This document shows positions 8,422 through 16,385 of a DNA stretch of 64,000 nucleotides, one piece after another (within the stretch, counting starts at the first letter, position 1; every line of letters begins with the position of its first letter). Source of the stretch: Microbacterium aurantiacum (GTDB lineage Bacteria > Actinomycetota > Actinomycetes > Actinomycetales > Microbacteriaceae); assembly GCF_021654035.1 (NCBI RefSeq), contig NZ_JAJPDW010000006.1:1-64000 (forward strand). Direction: 5' to 3'. Position numbers and translations under genes: made by a program. The notes beneath the pieces were generated by a model. The model had not been told where the DNA came from. It did not search any database and saw only the letters and a program-made list of their open reading frames with translations.

Positions 8422-8475
8422 AGTCTACCGAGGGCGCGACGGGGATCTCCGAGGACCGTCCCCGACCGCTACCGT
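8422..8475. promoter_or_regulatory. divergent leaderless promoters of dapE and dapD
   Basis: Two outward-facing -10 boxes: TAGACT on the minus strand (8427-8422), 6 nt from the dapE ATG, and TACCGT on the plus strand (8470-8475), 6 nt from the dapD ATG. The 66-bp gap must hold both -35 regions. Confidence 0.6.
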
Positions 8476-8481
8476 GGAGGC

Positions 8482-9438
8482 ATGAGCGATGCGCGGTACA
8501 TCTGGGGATGCGGTCTGGTCACGACGTCCGAGGACGGCACCGTCCTGGACACGTGGTACCCGCAGCCCGCGGAGGGCCGCATGCCCCGCGGCCGGCAGCC
8601 CGCACTGGTCTCGGGCGACCTCGAGCGGCATGCCGTGCCGGACCCGCGACGCGCGGTGGAGCTGGACGTGCGTGTCGTCGAGATCGATCTGGACGCGCCC
8701 CCTGCCTCGACGCCGGACGCCTACCTGCGCCTGCATGCCCTCTCCCATCGCCTGGTGGCTCCGAACGCGCTGAACCTCGACGGCATCTTCGCGCACCTGC
8801 CGATCGTCGCGTGGACGACGGCGGGGCCCATGCACCCCGATGACGCCACGCGCCTGCGCCCCTTCCTCCTCCGCGAGGGGATCCAGGTGCAGAGCCTGGA
8901 CAAGTTCCCCCGTCTGCTCGACTACGTCTCCCCGGTCGGAGTCCGCATCGCCGACGCGTCGCGGGTGCGACTGGGGGCCTATCTCTCCCCCGGGACCACG
9001 GTGATGCACGAGGGCTTCGTGAACTTCAACGCCGGAACACTCGGGGCGAGCATGGTCGAGGGCCGCATCTCCCAGGGCGTGGTCGTGGGTGACGGCAGCG
9101 ACATCGGTGGCGGCGCCTCGATCATGGGCACCCTCTCCGGCGGCGGCGCCCACGTCGTCTCCGTCGGTGCGCGCACGCTCCTCGGCGCCAACGCGGGCAT
9201 CGGCATCTCCCTCGGGGACGACTGCGTCGTCGAAGCCGGACTGTATGTGACCGCAGGCTCCAAGATCGTCCTCGCGGACGAGGCCCCGGGCGACGACGGT
9301 CGCCGTCCGAGCGTCAAGGGTGCTGCGCTCTCCGGCCGGAACGGGATCCTCTTCCGGCGCAACTCCCTCACGGGTGCGGTCGAAGCCGTCCGGCGTGCCG
9401 GCGCCGGGGTGACGCTGAACGAAGCCCTCCACGCCTGA
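8482..9438 (+). CDS. dapD: 2,3,4,5-tetrahydropyridine-2,6-dicarboxylate N-succinyltransferase
   Basis: 318 residues, starting MSDARYIWGCGLVTTSEDG. The C-terminal half is a left-handed beta helix of hexapeptide repeats (VRLGAYLSPGTTVMHEGFVNFN, then SIMGTLSGGG and LLGANAGIGISLGDDC). This is the actinobacterial DapD type. It succinylates tetrahydrodipicolinate with succinyl-CoA. The GGAGG next to the ATG is too close (1 nt) for a normal ribosome site, while TACCGT 6 nt upstream supports leaderless translation. Confidence 0.93.
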   Translation: MSDARYIWGCGLVTTSEDGTVLDTWYPQPAEGRMPRGRQPALVSGDLERHAVPDPRRAVELDVRVVEIDLDAPPASTPDAYLRLHALSHRLVAPNALNLDGIFAHLPIVAWTTAGPMHPDDATRLRPFLLREGIQVQSLDKFPRLLDYVSPVGVRIADASRVRLGAYLSPGTTVMHEGFVNFNAGTLGASMVEGRISQGVVVGDGSDIGGGASIMGTLSGGGAHVVSVGARTLLGANAGIGISLGDDCVVEAGLYVTAGSKIVLADEAPGDDGRRPSVKGAALSGRNGILFRRNSLTGAVEAVRRAGAGVTLNEALHA

Positions 9439-9463
9439 TCGGCGTTCGATCGAAGGAGATCCC

Positions 9464-10258
9464 ATGTCGGCGCGACTGTCGAAGAAGACGTACGAAGCCG
9501 AGCTCGCCCGACTGCAGGCGCGCCTCGTCGACATGCAGGCCTGGGTGCAGCACACCGGCGCCCGGATCGTGGTCATCTTCGAGGGACGGGACGCCGCGGG
9601 CAAGGGCTCGACGATCAAGCGCGTGGCCGAGTACCTCAATCCGCGCGTGACGCGGGTCGTGGCCCTGCCGACGCCGAGCGAGCGCGACCGGACGCGGTGG
9701 TACTTCCAGCGGTACGTGCCGCATCTGCCTGCCGCCGGCGAGATCGTCTTGATGGACCGCTCCTGGTACAACCGCGCCGGCGTCGAGCACGTCATGGGCT
9801 ATTGCACGCAGGCCGAGTACCACCGATTCCTCCACCAGGCCCCCATCTTCGAGCGGATGCTGGTGGAAGACGGCATCGTCCTGCTGAAGTACTGGTTCAG
9901 CGTGTCGGATGTCGAGCAGGAGGCACGCTTCCGTTCGCGCTCGGAGGATCCGATGCGCCGATGGAAGCTCAGTCCCAACGACGTCCTGTCCATCACCAAG
10001 TGGGAGGACTACTCGCGCGCCAAGGACACGATGTTCATCCACACGGACATCCCCGAGGCCCCCTGGTTCGAGGTCGACAACGAGGACAAGAGGCGCGGAC
10101 GGATCAACATGATCCACCACCTGCTGTCACGGATCCCCTACCGGGAGGTGGAACGGCCGGCGATCGAGATCCCGCCGCGACCGGCATCCGGCGGGTATGA
10201 GCGGCCGCCACGCGACGATGCCGGGCAGGTGCCCGACTACGCCGCGACCCTCGGCTGA
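9464..10258 (+). CDS. ppk2: polyphosphate kinase 2
   Basis: 264 residues. Walker A GRDAAGKGS (41-49), Walker B MDRSWYNRAGVEHV (97-110), and the PPK2 signature KWEDYSRAKDTMFIHTD. PPK2 enzymes move phosphate between polyphosphate and nucleotides, usually making GTP or ATP. AAGGAGAT lies at good spacing before the ATG, 25 bp after dapD, so cotranscription with dapD is possible. Convergent with gltA; both genes end within one hairpin. Confidence 0.92.
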   Translation: MSARLSKKTYEAELARLQARLVDMQAWVQHTGARIVVIFEGRDAAGKGSTIKRVAEYLNPRVTRVVALPTPSERDRTRWYFQRYVPHLPAAGEIVLMDRSWYNRAGVEHVMGYCTQAEYHRFLHQAPIFERMLVEDGIVLLKYWFSVSDVEQEARFRSRSEDPMRRWKLSPNDVLSITKWEDYSRAKDTMFIHTDIPEAPWFEVDNEDKRRGRINMIHHLLSRIPYREVERPAIEIPPRPASGGYERPPRDDAGQVPDYAATLG

Positions 10259-10278
10259 GACCGCCGGATCAGCCGAGG
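10249..10278. terminator. hairpin formed by the ends of ppk2 and gltA
   Basis: CCTCGGCTGA (10249-10258) pairs perfectly with TCAGCCGAGG (10269-10278) over a 10-nt loop. Both arms are coding: each contains a Leu-Gly-stop end (CTC GGC TGA) of one of the two convergent genes. No T-run follows. Confidence 0.75.
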
Positions 10279-11567
10279 CCGGGGTAGCCGCGCTCCGGCG
10301 AGCCGGTGTACAGCTGCTGAGGGCGGCCGATCTTGGTCTGCGGGTCGGTGACGGCCTCGCGCCACTGCGCCAGCCATCCGGGCAGCCGCCCGATCGCGAA
10401 CAGCACCGTGAACATGCGCGTGGGGAAACCCATGGCCTTGTAGATCACGCCCGTGTAGAAGTCCACGTTCGGATACAGCCGGCGCTCGCGGAAGTAGTCG
10501 TCGCTCAGGGCGATCTCCTCGAGCTGCTTCGCGAGATCCAGGAGCGGGTCGTTCACGCCCAGGGCCTCGAGGACCTCGTCCGCGGACTCCTTGACGAGCT
10601 TGGCCCTCGGGTCGTAGTTCTTGTACACCCGGTGCCCGAAGCCCATGAGCTTCACGCCGTCTTCCTTGTTCTTGACCCGCTCGACGAACCGCTCGACGCT
10701 TTCGCCGGAGTCGCGGATGCGGCCGAGCATCTCCAGGACGGCTTCGTTCGCGCCGCCGTGGAGGGGTCCGTACAGGGCGTTGATCCCTGCCGAGATCGAG
10801 GAGAACTGGTTGGCGCCCGTGGAGCCCACCAGCCGGACCGTCGAGGTCGAGGCGTTCTGCTCGTGGTCCTCGTGGAGGATGAGCAGCCGCTCGAGGGCCC
10901 GCGACATCACCGGGTTGATCTCGTAGATCTCGCTCAGCACGCCGAAGTTCAGCTTGAGGAAGTTGTCGACGAACCCGAGGGAGTTGTCCGGGTAGAGGAA
11001 AGCCTGACCGATGCTCTTCTTGTGCGCGTAGGCCGCGATCACCGGGAGCTTCGCCAGCATCCGGATGGTGTTCAGCTCGACGTGCTCGGGGTTGTGGGGG
11101 TCGGACTCGCCCTCGTAGTACGTCGAGAGCGCCGCCGTCGCCGCCGACAGCACCGACATCGGGTGCGCGTTGTGCGGGAGCGCGGAGAAGAAGCGCTTCA
11201 GGTCTTCGTGGAGAAGCGTGTGACGACGGATCCGACCGTCGAACTCCGCCAACTGGTCTTCGGTCGGCAGCTCGCCGTAGATCAGCAGCCACGCGACTTC
11301 GAGGTACGTGCTGTTCTTCGCCAACTGCTCGATCGGATACCCGCGGTAACGGAGGATGCCCTCGTCGCCGTCGATGTAGGTGATCGCCGACTTCGTCGCC
11401 GCCGTGTTGACGAAGCCGTAGTCGAGCGTCGTGTGGCCGGTCTGGCGGGTGAACGTGGAGATGTCCACGCTGGGGATGCCGTCGGTACCGTGCAGGACGG
11501 GGAATTCCGCCGTGCGGTCGCCAATCGTGAGAGTGGCCTTGTCCTGTGTGGTGCCCGCTTCGCTCAC
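10269..11567 (-). CDS. gltA: citrate synthase (type II)
   Basis: 432 residues. Catalytic motifs GFGHRVYKNYDPRA (His and Arg), SSISAGINALYGPLHGGANEA and the C-terminal FPTRMFTVLFAIGRLPGWLAQW. Condenses acetyl-CoA and oxaloacetate, first step of the TCA cycle. The length and N-terminal beta region fit the hexameric bacterial form. GTG start with GGAGG 5 nt upstream; a possible -10 (TAGGCT) lies at about 11625. Confidence 0.95.
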   Translation of the reverse strand: MSEAGTTQDKATLTIGDRTAEFPVLHGTDGIPSVDISTFTRQTGHTTLDYGFVNTAATKSAITYIDGDEGILRYRGYPIEQLAKNSTYLEVAWLLIYGELPTEDQLAEFDGRIRRHTLLHEDLKRFFSALPHNAHPMSVLSAATAALSTYYEGESDPHNPEHVELNTIRMLAKLPVIAAYAHKKSIGQAFLYPDNSLGFVDNFLKLNFGVLSEIYEINPVMSRALERLLILHEDHEQNASTSTVRLVGSTGANQFSSISAGINALYGPLHGGANEAVLEMLGRIRDSGESVERFVERVKNKEDGVKLMGFGHRVYKNYDPRAKLVKESADEVLEALGVNDPLLDLAKQLEEIALSDDYFRERRLYPNVDFYTGVIYKAMGFPTRMFTVLFAIGRLPGWLAQWREAVTDPQTKIGRPQQLYTGSPERGYPGLG

Positions 11568-11677
11568 GGCGCCTCCTCGCGATTGGTGATCGTGCCGGGG
11601 GTTCGCATACAGCCTAGTAGCCGCGCGCGCCTACTCCGGACATCGCCAATGCGAAGCCGGATCCGATGGAGGAACCC

Positions 11678-12799
11678 TCACAGATGAGCGGGCGCCGCGT
11701 GGCGAAGTCGTTCCGCCGCCGCCGCGATGCGCTCGTCGGAGGCCGTCAGGGACACGCGGACGTGCTCGGGAAAGTGCGGTCCGTAGAAATGCCCCGGCCC
11801 GGCGAGGATGCCGAGTTCGGCCAAGCGCGCCAGCGAGTCCCATGCGTCGCGTCCCTCGGTCGCCCACAGGTACAGACCCGCCTCGCTCCGATCCACGCGG
11901 AACCCGGCGCCCTGCAGTGCCGGCAGGAGCAACGCGCGGCGCCGTCCGTACAGGTCTTTCTGGATCCGCACGTGCTCGGCGTCGCCGAGCGCCGCGGTCA
12001 TCGCCGCCTGCACGGGCGCGGGCACCATGAGGCCGAGGTGCTTCCGCGCCGCGGTCAGACGAGACACGACCGCCCGGTCGCCCGCGAGGAATGCCGCCCG
12101 GTACCCCGCGAGATTGGACTGCTTGCTGAGGGAATACACCGACAGCAGGCCCGAGAACGATCCATCGCGGACACGGTCGTCCAGCACCGACGGGATCGGC
12201 GCGCGATCCCAGGGCGCCTCCCACCCGAGCTCGGCGTAGCACTCGTCTGCGACGAGGAGCGCGCCCAGTTCGCGAGCCCGCGCGACCGCGGCGCGGAGCT
12301 CGGGGACGCCCCAGACCCGACCGTCGGGATTGCCGGGAGAGTTGATCCAGATGATCGCCGCGCCCTCGGGCCAGGCGGCCGGCTCATCGGCGGCCACCGC
12401 CGTCGCCCCGCACACCGTCGCCCCGACCTCGTAGGTCGGGTACGCCGCGCGCGGATGGACGACGATCTCACCCGGCCCGACGCCGAGGAGCAGGGGAAGA
12501 AGTGCCACCAACTCCTTCGACCCGATCGTCGGCAACACGTCCTCAGCCGCGAGCCCGGACACCCCGCGGCGCCGCCGATACCACTCGGCGACGGCCTCCC
12601 GCAGGGCGGGTGTGCCGATCGTCTGCGGGTAGGCGTGTGCATCCGTCGCACGCTTCAGCGCCGAGGCGACCACGTCCGGGGTCGGATCCACCGGCGATCC
12701 GATGGAGAGGTCGACGATGCCGCCGGGGTGCTCCTTCGCGCGCCGGGCGTACGGCGCGACGGCGTCCCACGGGTAGTCCGCGAGCTCGGTGACTCCCAT
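11678..12799 (-). CDS. dapC: succinyldiaminopimelate transaminase
   Basis: 373 residues, class I/II aminotransferase. The PLP lysine is in SLSKQSNLAGYRAAF, the cofactor aspartate in LLVADECYAELGW and the substrate Arg region in SEAGLYLWA. Its start (ELADYPWDAVAPYARRAKEHPGG, shown here in part) and its place after ferredoxin match actinobacterial DapC (fdxC-dapC, Rv1177-Rv1178). It converts N-succinyl-2-amino-6-ketopimelate to N-succinyl-diaminopimelate. 19 nt after fdxA, same strand, so cotranscribed. Confidence 0.92.
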   Translation of the reverse strand: MGVTELADYPWDAVAPYARRAKEHPGGIVDLSIGSPVDPTPDVVASALKRATDAHAYPQTIGTPALREAVAEWYRRRRGVSGLAAEDVLPTIGSKELVALLPLLLGVGPGEIVVHPRAAYPTYEVGATVCGATAVAADEPAAWPEGAAIIWINSPGNPDGRVWGVPELRAAVARARELGALLVADECYAELGWEAPWDRAPIPSVLDDRVRDGSFSGLLSVYSLSKQSNLAGYRAAFLAGDRAVVSRLTAARKHLGLMVPAPVQAAMTAALGDAEHVRIQKDLYGRRRALLLPALQGAGFRVDRSEAGLYLWATEGRDAWDSLARLAELGILAGPGHFYGPHFPEHVRVSLTASDERIAAAAERLRHAAPAHL

Positions 12800-12818
12800 C
12801 AGCGGCTCCGTCGTCGGA

Positions 12819-13139
12819 TCAGTGGTCCTGCGGCGGCAATGCCGAGATCACGGGGTGGTCCTTGGCGATGACGCCCACCTTCGCCGCGCCCCCGGGAGAC
12901 CCGATGTCGTCGAAGAACTCGACGTTCGCCTTGTAGTAGTCCTGCCACTCGCCCGGCAGATCGTCCTCGTAGTAGATCGCCTCGACCGGGCACACCGGCT
13001 CGCAGGCGCCGCAGTCCACGCATTCGTCGGGGTGGATGTAGAGCGAGCGCTCCCCCTCGTAGATGCAGTCGACGGGGCACTCGTCGATGCACGCGCGGTC
13101 TTTGACATCCACACAGGGCAGGGCGATCACGTACGTCAC
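12819..13139 (-). CDS. fdxA: 7Fe ferredoxin
   Basis: 106 residues. Cys pattern: [13 protein letters not shown] near the N-terminus (a [3Fe-4S]-type set with an altered fourth position) and [21 protein letters not shown] ([4Fe-4S]), as in actinobacterial FdxA/FdxC. An electron carrier in the cytoplasm. The GTG start is leaderless: TAGACT (13151-13146) lies 6 nt upstream and overlaps the end of the preceding membrane-protein gene. Confidence 0.93.
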   Translation of the reverse strand: MTYVIALPCVDVKDRACIDECPVDCIYEGERSLYIHPDECVDCGACEPVCPVEAIYYEDDLPGEWQDYYKANVEFFDDIGSPGGAAKVGVIAKDHPVISALPPQDH

Positions 13140-13148
13140 GGGTCGAGT

Positions 13149-13529
13149 CTAGTCCGGGAGGGCTCGGCCCGGATCCGTTCCGAAGCGCGCCGGCCACCCG
13201 GTGACCACCGCCACCACGAGCGGAAGTGCGAGAGTCCAGACGGTCCCGAGGATGCTCTGCGGAACGATCACCGATCCGCCGGGTCCTGCACCGGAGAAGA
13301 CCAGTGCCGCCGTCATCATCCCGAGCCCCGCGGCCAGGGCGCCCCAGCGGTCGCCGGTCAGCAACCGGATCGAGGCGAGCAGGGCCGCGCACCCCAGAAG
13401 CGCGAGGACGAGTCCGAGCGGGACGGGCCCGAGCATGAACGCGTGCGCGATGGTCCCCGCCGAGCCGTAGACCATCCCGACGGCGGCGGCGATGAGCCAG
13501 CTGCCGAGGCGCGACCACGAGAATTCCAC
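13149..13529 (-). CDS. four-helix membrane protein, DUF6113-like
   Basis: 126 residues, mostly hydrophobic, about four transmembrane helices (LIAAAVGMVYGSAGTIAHAF, LGLVLALLGCAALLASIRLL, AALAAGLGMMTAALVFSG, TLALPLVVAVVTGW). No catalytic motif. I associate it loosely with DUF6113 proteins next to actinobacterial ferredoxin genes. Leaderless GTG: TACACT (13541-13536), 6 nt upstream. 9 nt before fdxA, same strand. Confidence 0.65.
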   Translation of the reverse strand: MEFSWSRLGSWLIAAAVGMVYGSAGTIAHAFMLGPVPLGLVLALLGCAALLASIRLLTGDRWGALAAGLGMMTAALVFSGAGPGGSVIVPQSILGTVWTLALPLVVAVVTGWPARFGTDPGRALPD

Positions 13530-13547
13530 CGGGCAAGTGTACGGGCC

Positions 13548-13862
13548 TCAGACCATCAGGCCCGCCAGCCGCAGGAGCGCCGCCGTCGCCGCCGCCGCCA
13601 CGACCACCACGAGGAACGGCGCGCGAAGCAAGAGCAGAACGGCGGCCACCAGCAGCGCGGGGATACGCGCATCGACGACGATCGCCTGGCCCGCGCCGAC
13701 GGCTTGGACGCCGACGAGGGCGGCGAGGAGGGCGACGGTGAGCAGATCCGCCGTCCGAGAGGCGCGCGGCCCCTCCATCCACGACGTCGGAACGAGGTAG
13801 CCCAGGAGCTTAAGGGCGACACAGCCGAGCGCGGCGATGAGGATCGCGTTCCACAGGGTCAC
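13548..13862 (-). CDS. azlD: AzlD family branched-chain amino acid transport subunit
   Basis: 104 residues from the GTG at 13862; about four membrane helices. Signature: WNAILIAALGCVALKLLGYL and a C-terminal hydrophobic block. With AzlC it forms a two-component exporter of branched-chain amino acids (BrnFE/YgaZH type). GTGA overlap with the azlC stop, so the two are translated together. Confidence 0.85.
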   Translation of the reverse strand: MTLWNAILIAALGCVALKLLGYLVPTSWMEGPRASRTADLLTVALLAALVGVQAVGAGQAIVVDARIPALLVAAVLLLLRAPFLVVVVAAAATAALLRLAGLMV

Positions 13863-14623
13863 GGAAGCCCCTCCCGTTCGGGGACGTCCTCGGGTTCGGT
13901 GTCGGGAGCCGCACCCTCGCCGAAGAGATTCGTGAGTCCGACGACGACGGCGACCGACGCCGCGACGAGCACAGGGATGCCGGGCATGAGGGCGGGGGTC
14001 AGGACGGTGGCGACAATGGCCGCCGCACACCCCACCGCGATCGCCTGCCGTCGCCGCAGGCGCGGCCACAGCAGCGCGAGGAACGCGGCCGCCGCCGCGG
14101 CGTCCAGTCCGTAGGCGCGGGGATCGCCGAGGACATCGCCCAGGAGTGCGCCGGCCAGGGTCGAGACGTTCCATCCGATCCAGATCCCCACGCCCGTCAC
14201 CCAGAACGCCACGCGACGAGCCCGCGGGTCGTCCTGCGCGAGGGCCACCGCGGTCGATTCGTCGATGGTGAACTGCGCGGCGGCGGCTCGGCGCAACGCA
14301 CCCCCGCCCACCACCGGCGCCATCCTCACGCCGTACGCGACGTTTCGGACCCCGAGGAGGACGGACGACGCGATCGCCGCAGGTGCCGCGGCGATTCCGC
14401 CAGCGCCCACGACACCCACGAACGCGAACTGGGAGCCCCCGGTGAACATCACCAGGCTCAGGATGCAGGTCTGCCAGACGTCCAGACCCGCAGCGACCGC
14501 CAGCGCACCGAACGAGACCCCGTACGCGCTGGTCGCCAGGGCGACGCCGAGCGCCTCACGCCACGCGCGACGGACGGCATGGTCATCAGGCGGCTCGTCA
14601 GGAGATCGTGACAGTGAACGCAC
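13859..14623 (-). CDS. azlC: AzlC family branched-chain amino acid permease
   Basis: 254 residues. AzlC signature near the N-terminus (SYGVSFGALAVAAGL-like and MFTGGSQFAFVGVVGAGG), then about seven helices. The frame is open to 14659, but the segment 14624-14659 holds the promoter: -35 TTGACC (14659-14654) and -10 CAGAAT (14636-14631). I therefore place the start at the GTG at 14623, 7 nt after the -10, giving a leaderless mRNA. This start lies inside the 18-bp palindrome that is the likely operator of the divergent XRE regulator. Confidence 0.87.
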   Translation of the reverse strand: MRSLSRSPDEPPDDHAVRRAWREALGVALATSAYGVSFGALAVAAGLDVWQTCILSLVMFTGGSQFAFVGVVGAGGIAAAPAAIASSVLLGVRNVAYGVRMAPVVGGGALRRAAAAQFTIDESTAVALAQDDPRARRVAFWVTGVGIWIGWNVSTLAGALLGDVLGDPRAYGLDAAAAAAFLALLWPRLRRRQAIAVGCAAAIVATVLTPALMPGIPVLVAASVAVVVGLTNLFGEGAAPDTEPEDVPEREGLP

Positions 14624-14680
14624 GTTCACTATTCTGAACGGCTCGATCACCGCGGTCAAGGCCGGGACGTTTGCCAGAAT
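14613..14680. promoter_or_regulatory. azlC/XRE divergent control region with palindromic operator
   Basis: AGTGAACG-CA-CGTTCACT, a perfect palindrome, spans 14613-14630 and covers the azlC start. azlC promoter (minus strand): TTGACC, 17 bp, CAGAAT. The regulator has the same -10, CAGAAT, at 14675-14680, 6 nt before its GTG. GAACG half-sites recur at 14636-14640 and 14681-14685, beside each -10. This fits one repressor acting on both genes. Confidence 0.7.
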
Positions 14681-14686
14681 GAACGA

Positions 14687-15235
14687 GTGAGCACCATGGG
14701 AGCACGCATCGCCGACGCCGTGCGTCGGGAACGGGCACGTACGGGCCTGTCAGCCGCCGAGGTCGCGCGGCGTGCGGGTGTGTCCAAGGCGACGCTCTCA
14801 CAACTGGAGTCGGGCTCGTCCAACCCGGGCGTTGAGACATTGTGGGCGGTGGCCACCGCCCTCGGCGTCTCCTTCGCCACGCTCGTCGACGCGCCCGCCA
14901 CCGGTCCGACCCTCATCCGCGCACGACAGGAGGACGGCATCCGCGCCGCCGAAGCGCCGTACGAGGCCCTGCTGCTCTCCGCGGCGGCGCCCGGCGTCCG
15001 ACGGGACCTCTACATCATCCGCGCCGAGCCCGGCAGCCCGCGCCTGTCCGATCCCCATCCGTCCGGCACCACCGAACATCTCGTGCTCCTCACCGGGCGG
15101 GCACGCGTCGGCCCCACCGATGCGCCGTACGATCTCGAACCCGGTGACTATCTCCGCTACCCCGGAGATGCTCCCCACGTGTTCGAAGCACTGGAATCTG
15201 CGACATCAGCCGTCCTCATCTCGGAGATGCGCTGA
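14687..15235 (+). CDS. XRE-family regulator with C-terminal cupin domain
   Basis: 182 residues. Helix-turn-helix at about 5-60 (GLSAAEVARRAGVSKATLSQ, then SGSSNPGVETLWAVATALGV), cupin domain at about 105-180 (LSDPHPSGTTEHLVLLTGRA, PGDYLRYPGDAPHVFEA). Regulators of this layout often sit next to azlCD and sense amino acids. Divergent from azlC with shared GAACG elements, so it likely controls azlCD and itself. Confidence 0.85.
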   Translation: MSTMGARIADAVRRERARTGLSAAEVARRAGVSKATLSQLESGSSNPGVETLWAVATALGVSFATLVDAPATGPTLIRARQEDGIRAAEAPYEALLLSAAAPGVRRDLYIIRAEPGSPRLSDPHPSGTTEHLVLLTGRARVGPTDAPYDLEPGDYLRYPGDAPHVFEALESATSAVLISEMR

Positions 15236-15256
15236 GCGGCGGAGAAGAACGACCCC

Positions 15257-16381
15257 GTGAGACAGCGACGACGACCGCGTCGGTCCGCGATCCTGATCGC
15301 CGCCGGGCTGTGCCTGACCCTCCCCGCGTGCACGGCCGAACCGGCGGCACCGGTCTCCACCGAGAGCGCGCCCGATCCTCTCGCCGCGGTCTTCGGCGCC
15401 GCCGTCGAGGAGGCGGACGTCCCCGGCGGTGCGATCGCCGTGCGGAGGGACGGCGAAACGCGGGTCGTCCCCGTGGGTGTCGCCGACGAGGCCGGCGCAG
15501 CCGTGACCGAGGACACCCTGTTCGCGTACCGCAGCGTGACGAAGTCGCTGGTGACCACGGTGGTCCTCCAGCTCGCCGACGAGGGGGTGATCGACCTCGA
15601 TTCCCCCGTTCCCACAGCCGGAACAGGAGTCGACGGCGACGCGAGCGTCTCCGAGCTCGCGACGATGACCTCAGGCATCCCGAACTACTCCGCGCAGCCG
15701 GGTCTGGGTGGACTCCTGACCGCGCAGTGGGATCGGAGCTGGACGGACACCACCCTGTACGCGCTGATCGACGGGGTCCCGGCCTCTTTCGCGCCGGGGT
15801 CGAGCTACCAGTACTCCAACACAAACACCGTGCTCCTCGGTCAGCTCATCTCCGACCGTTCGGGCCGAGGGTGGGACGAAGCCGTCGCCGAGCGCCTGAC
15901 CGACCCCTACGAGATGGACTCCGTCGTGTATCCGGGAGACCGGCTTCCGCCGCCGGGAACCGCGACGGGCTTCCAGATCGACGAGGACGGTACGGCCGAA
16001 GCCCTTCCGCCCGTCCGCGCCAGCGCGTTCTCCGCCGCCGGGGGTATGTTCGGAACGGCCGCCGACCTCGCGACCTGGGCGGAGATTCTCGGCACCGGTG
16101 CGGCGGTGTCCGCCGACGCCCACCGACTGCGCACCGAGGCGCTGGCCCCGACCGACGCGGATCCCGCGAGCCCGGAGTACGACGCCTACGGGTTCGGCAT
16201 CGGTCGGCTCGACCGCTGGATCGGGCACACCGGCAGCGGGCTCGGGTTCCAGTCCCTCGCGATGTACCACGGCGACACCGGGACGGCGGTCGCGATCGTC
16301 GTCAACGCCACCGGGCCGGATTCCGATCTGCCTGCGCGCATCCTGCAGGATCTCGAGGAGGAGATCCTGCAGGAGCGCTGA
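15257..16381 (+). CDS. serine hydrolase (class C beta-lactamase-like) lipoprotein
   Basis: 374 residues. Lipoprotein signal: basic RQRRRPRRS, hydrophobic stretch, lipobox LPAC at about 22-25. Serine-hydrolase motifs: SVTK (nucleophile Ser and Lys), YSN (YQYSNTNTVLLG) and HTGSG as third motif. Probably an extracytoplasmic D,D-peptidase or esterase; not evidence for beta-lactam resistance. It follows the XRE gene by 21 nt on the same strand and converges on typA with 4 nt between stops. Confidence 0.85.
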   Translation: MRQRRRPRRSAILIAAGLCLTLPACTAEPAAPVSTESAPDPLAAVFGAAVEEADVPGGAIAVRRDGETRVVPVGVADEAGAAVTEDTLFAYRSVTKSLVTTVVLQLADEGVIDLDSPVPTAGTGVDGDASVSELATMTSGIPNYSAQPGLGGLLTAQWDRSWTDTTLYALIDGVPASFAPGSSYQYSNTNTVLLGQLISDRSGRGWDEAVAERLTDPYEMDSVVYPGDRLPPPGTATGFQIDEDGTAEALPPVRASAFSAAGGMFGTAADLATWAEILGTGAAVSADAHRLRTEALAPTDADPASPEYDAYGFGIGRLDRWIGHTGSGLGFQSLAMYHGDTGTAVAIVVNATGPDSDLPARILQDLEEEILQER

Positions 16382-16385
16382 CGAC

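Noticed and set aside
9464..10258. Reading the PPK2 gene as thymidylate kinase
   Set aside because: The P-loop and MDRSWYNRAG motif with KWEDYSRAKD are specific to PPK2.
15257..16381. Calling this a beta-lactam resistance gene
   Set aside because: SxxK, YxN and HTG motifs are shared by D,D-peptidases and esterases; nothing points to beta-lactam hydrolysis.
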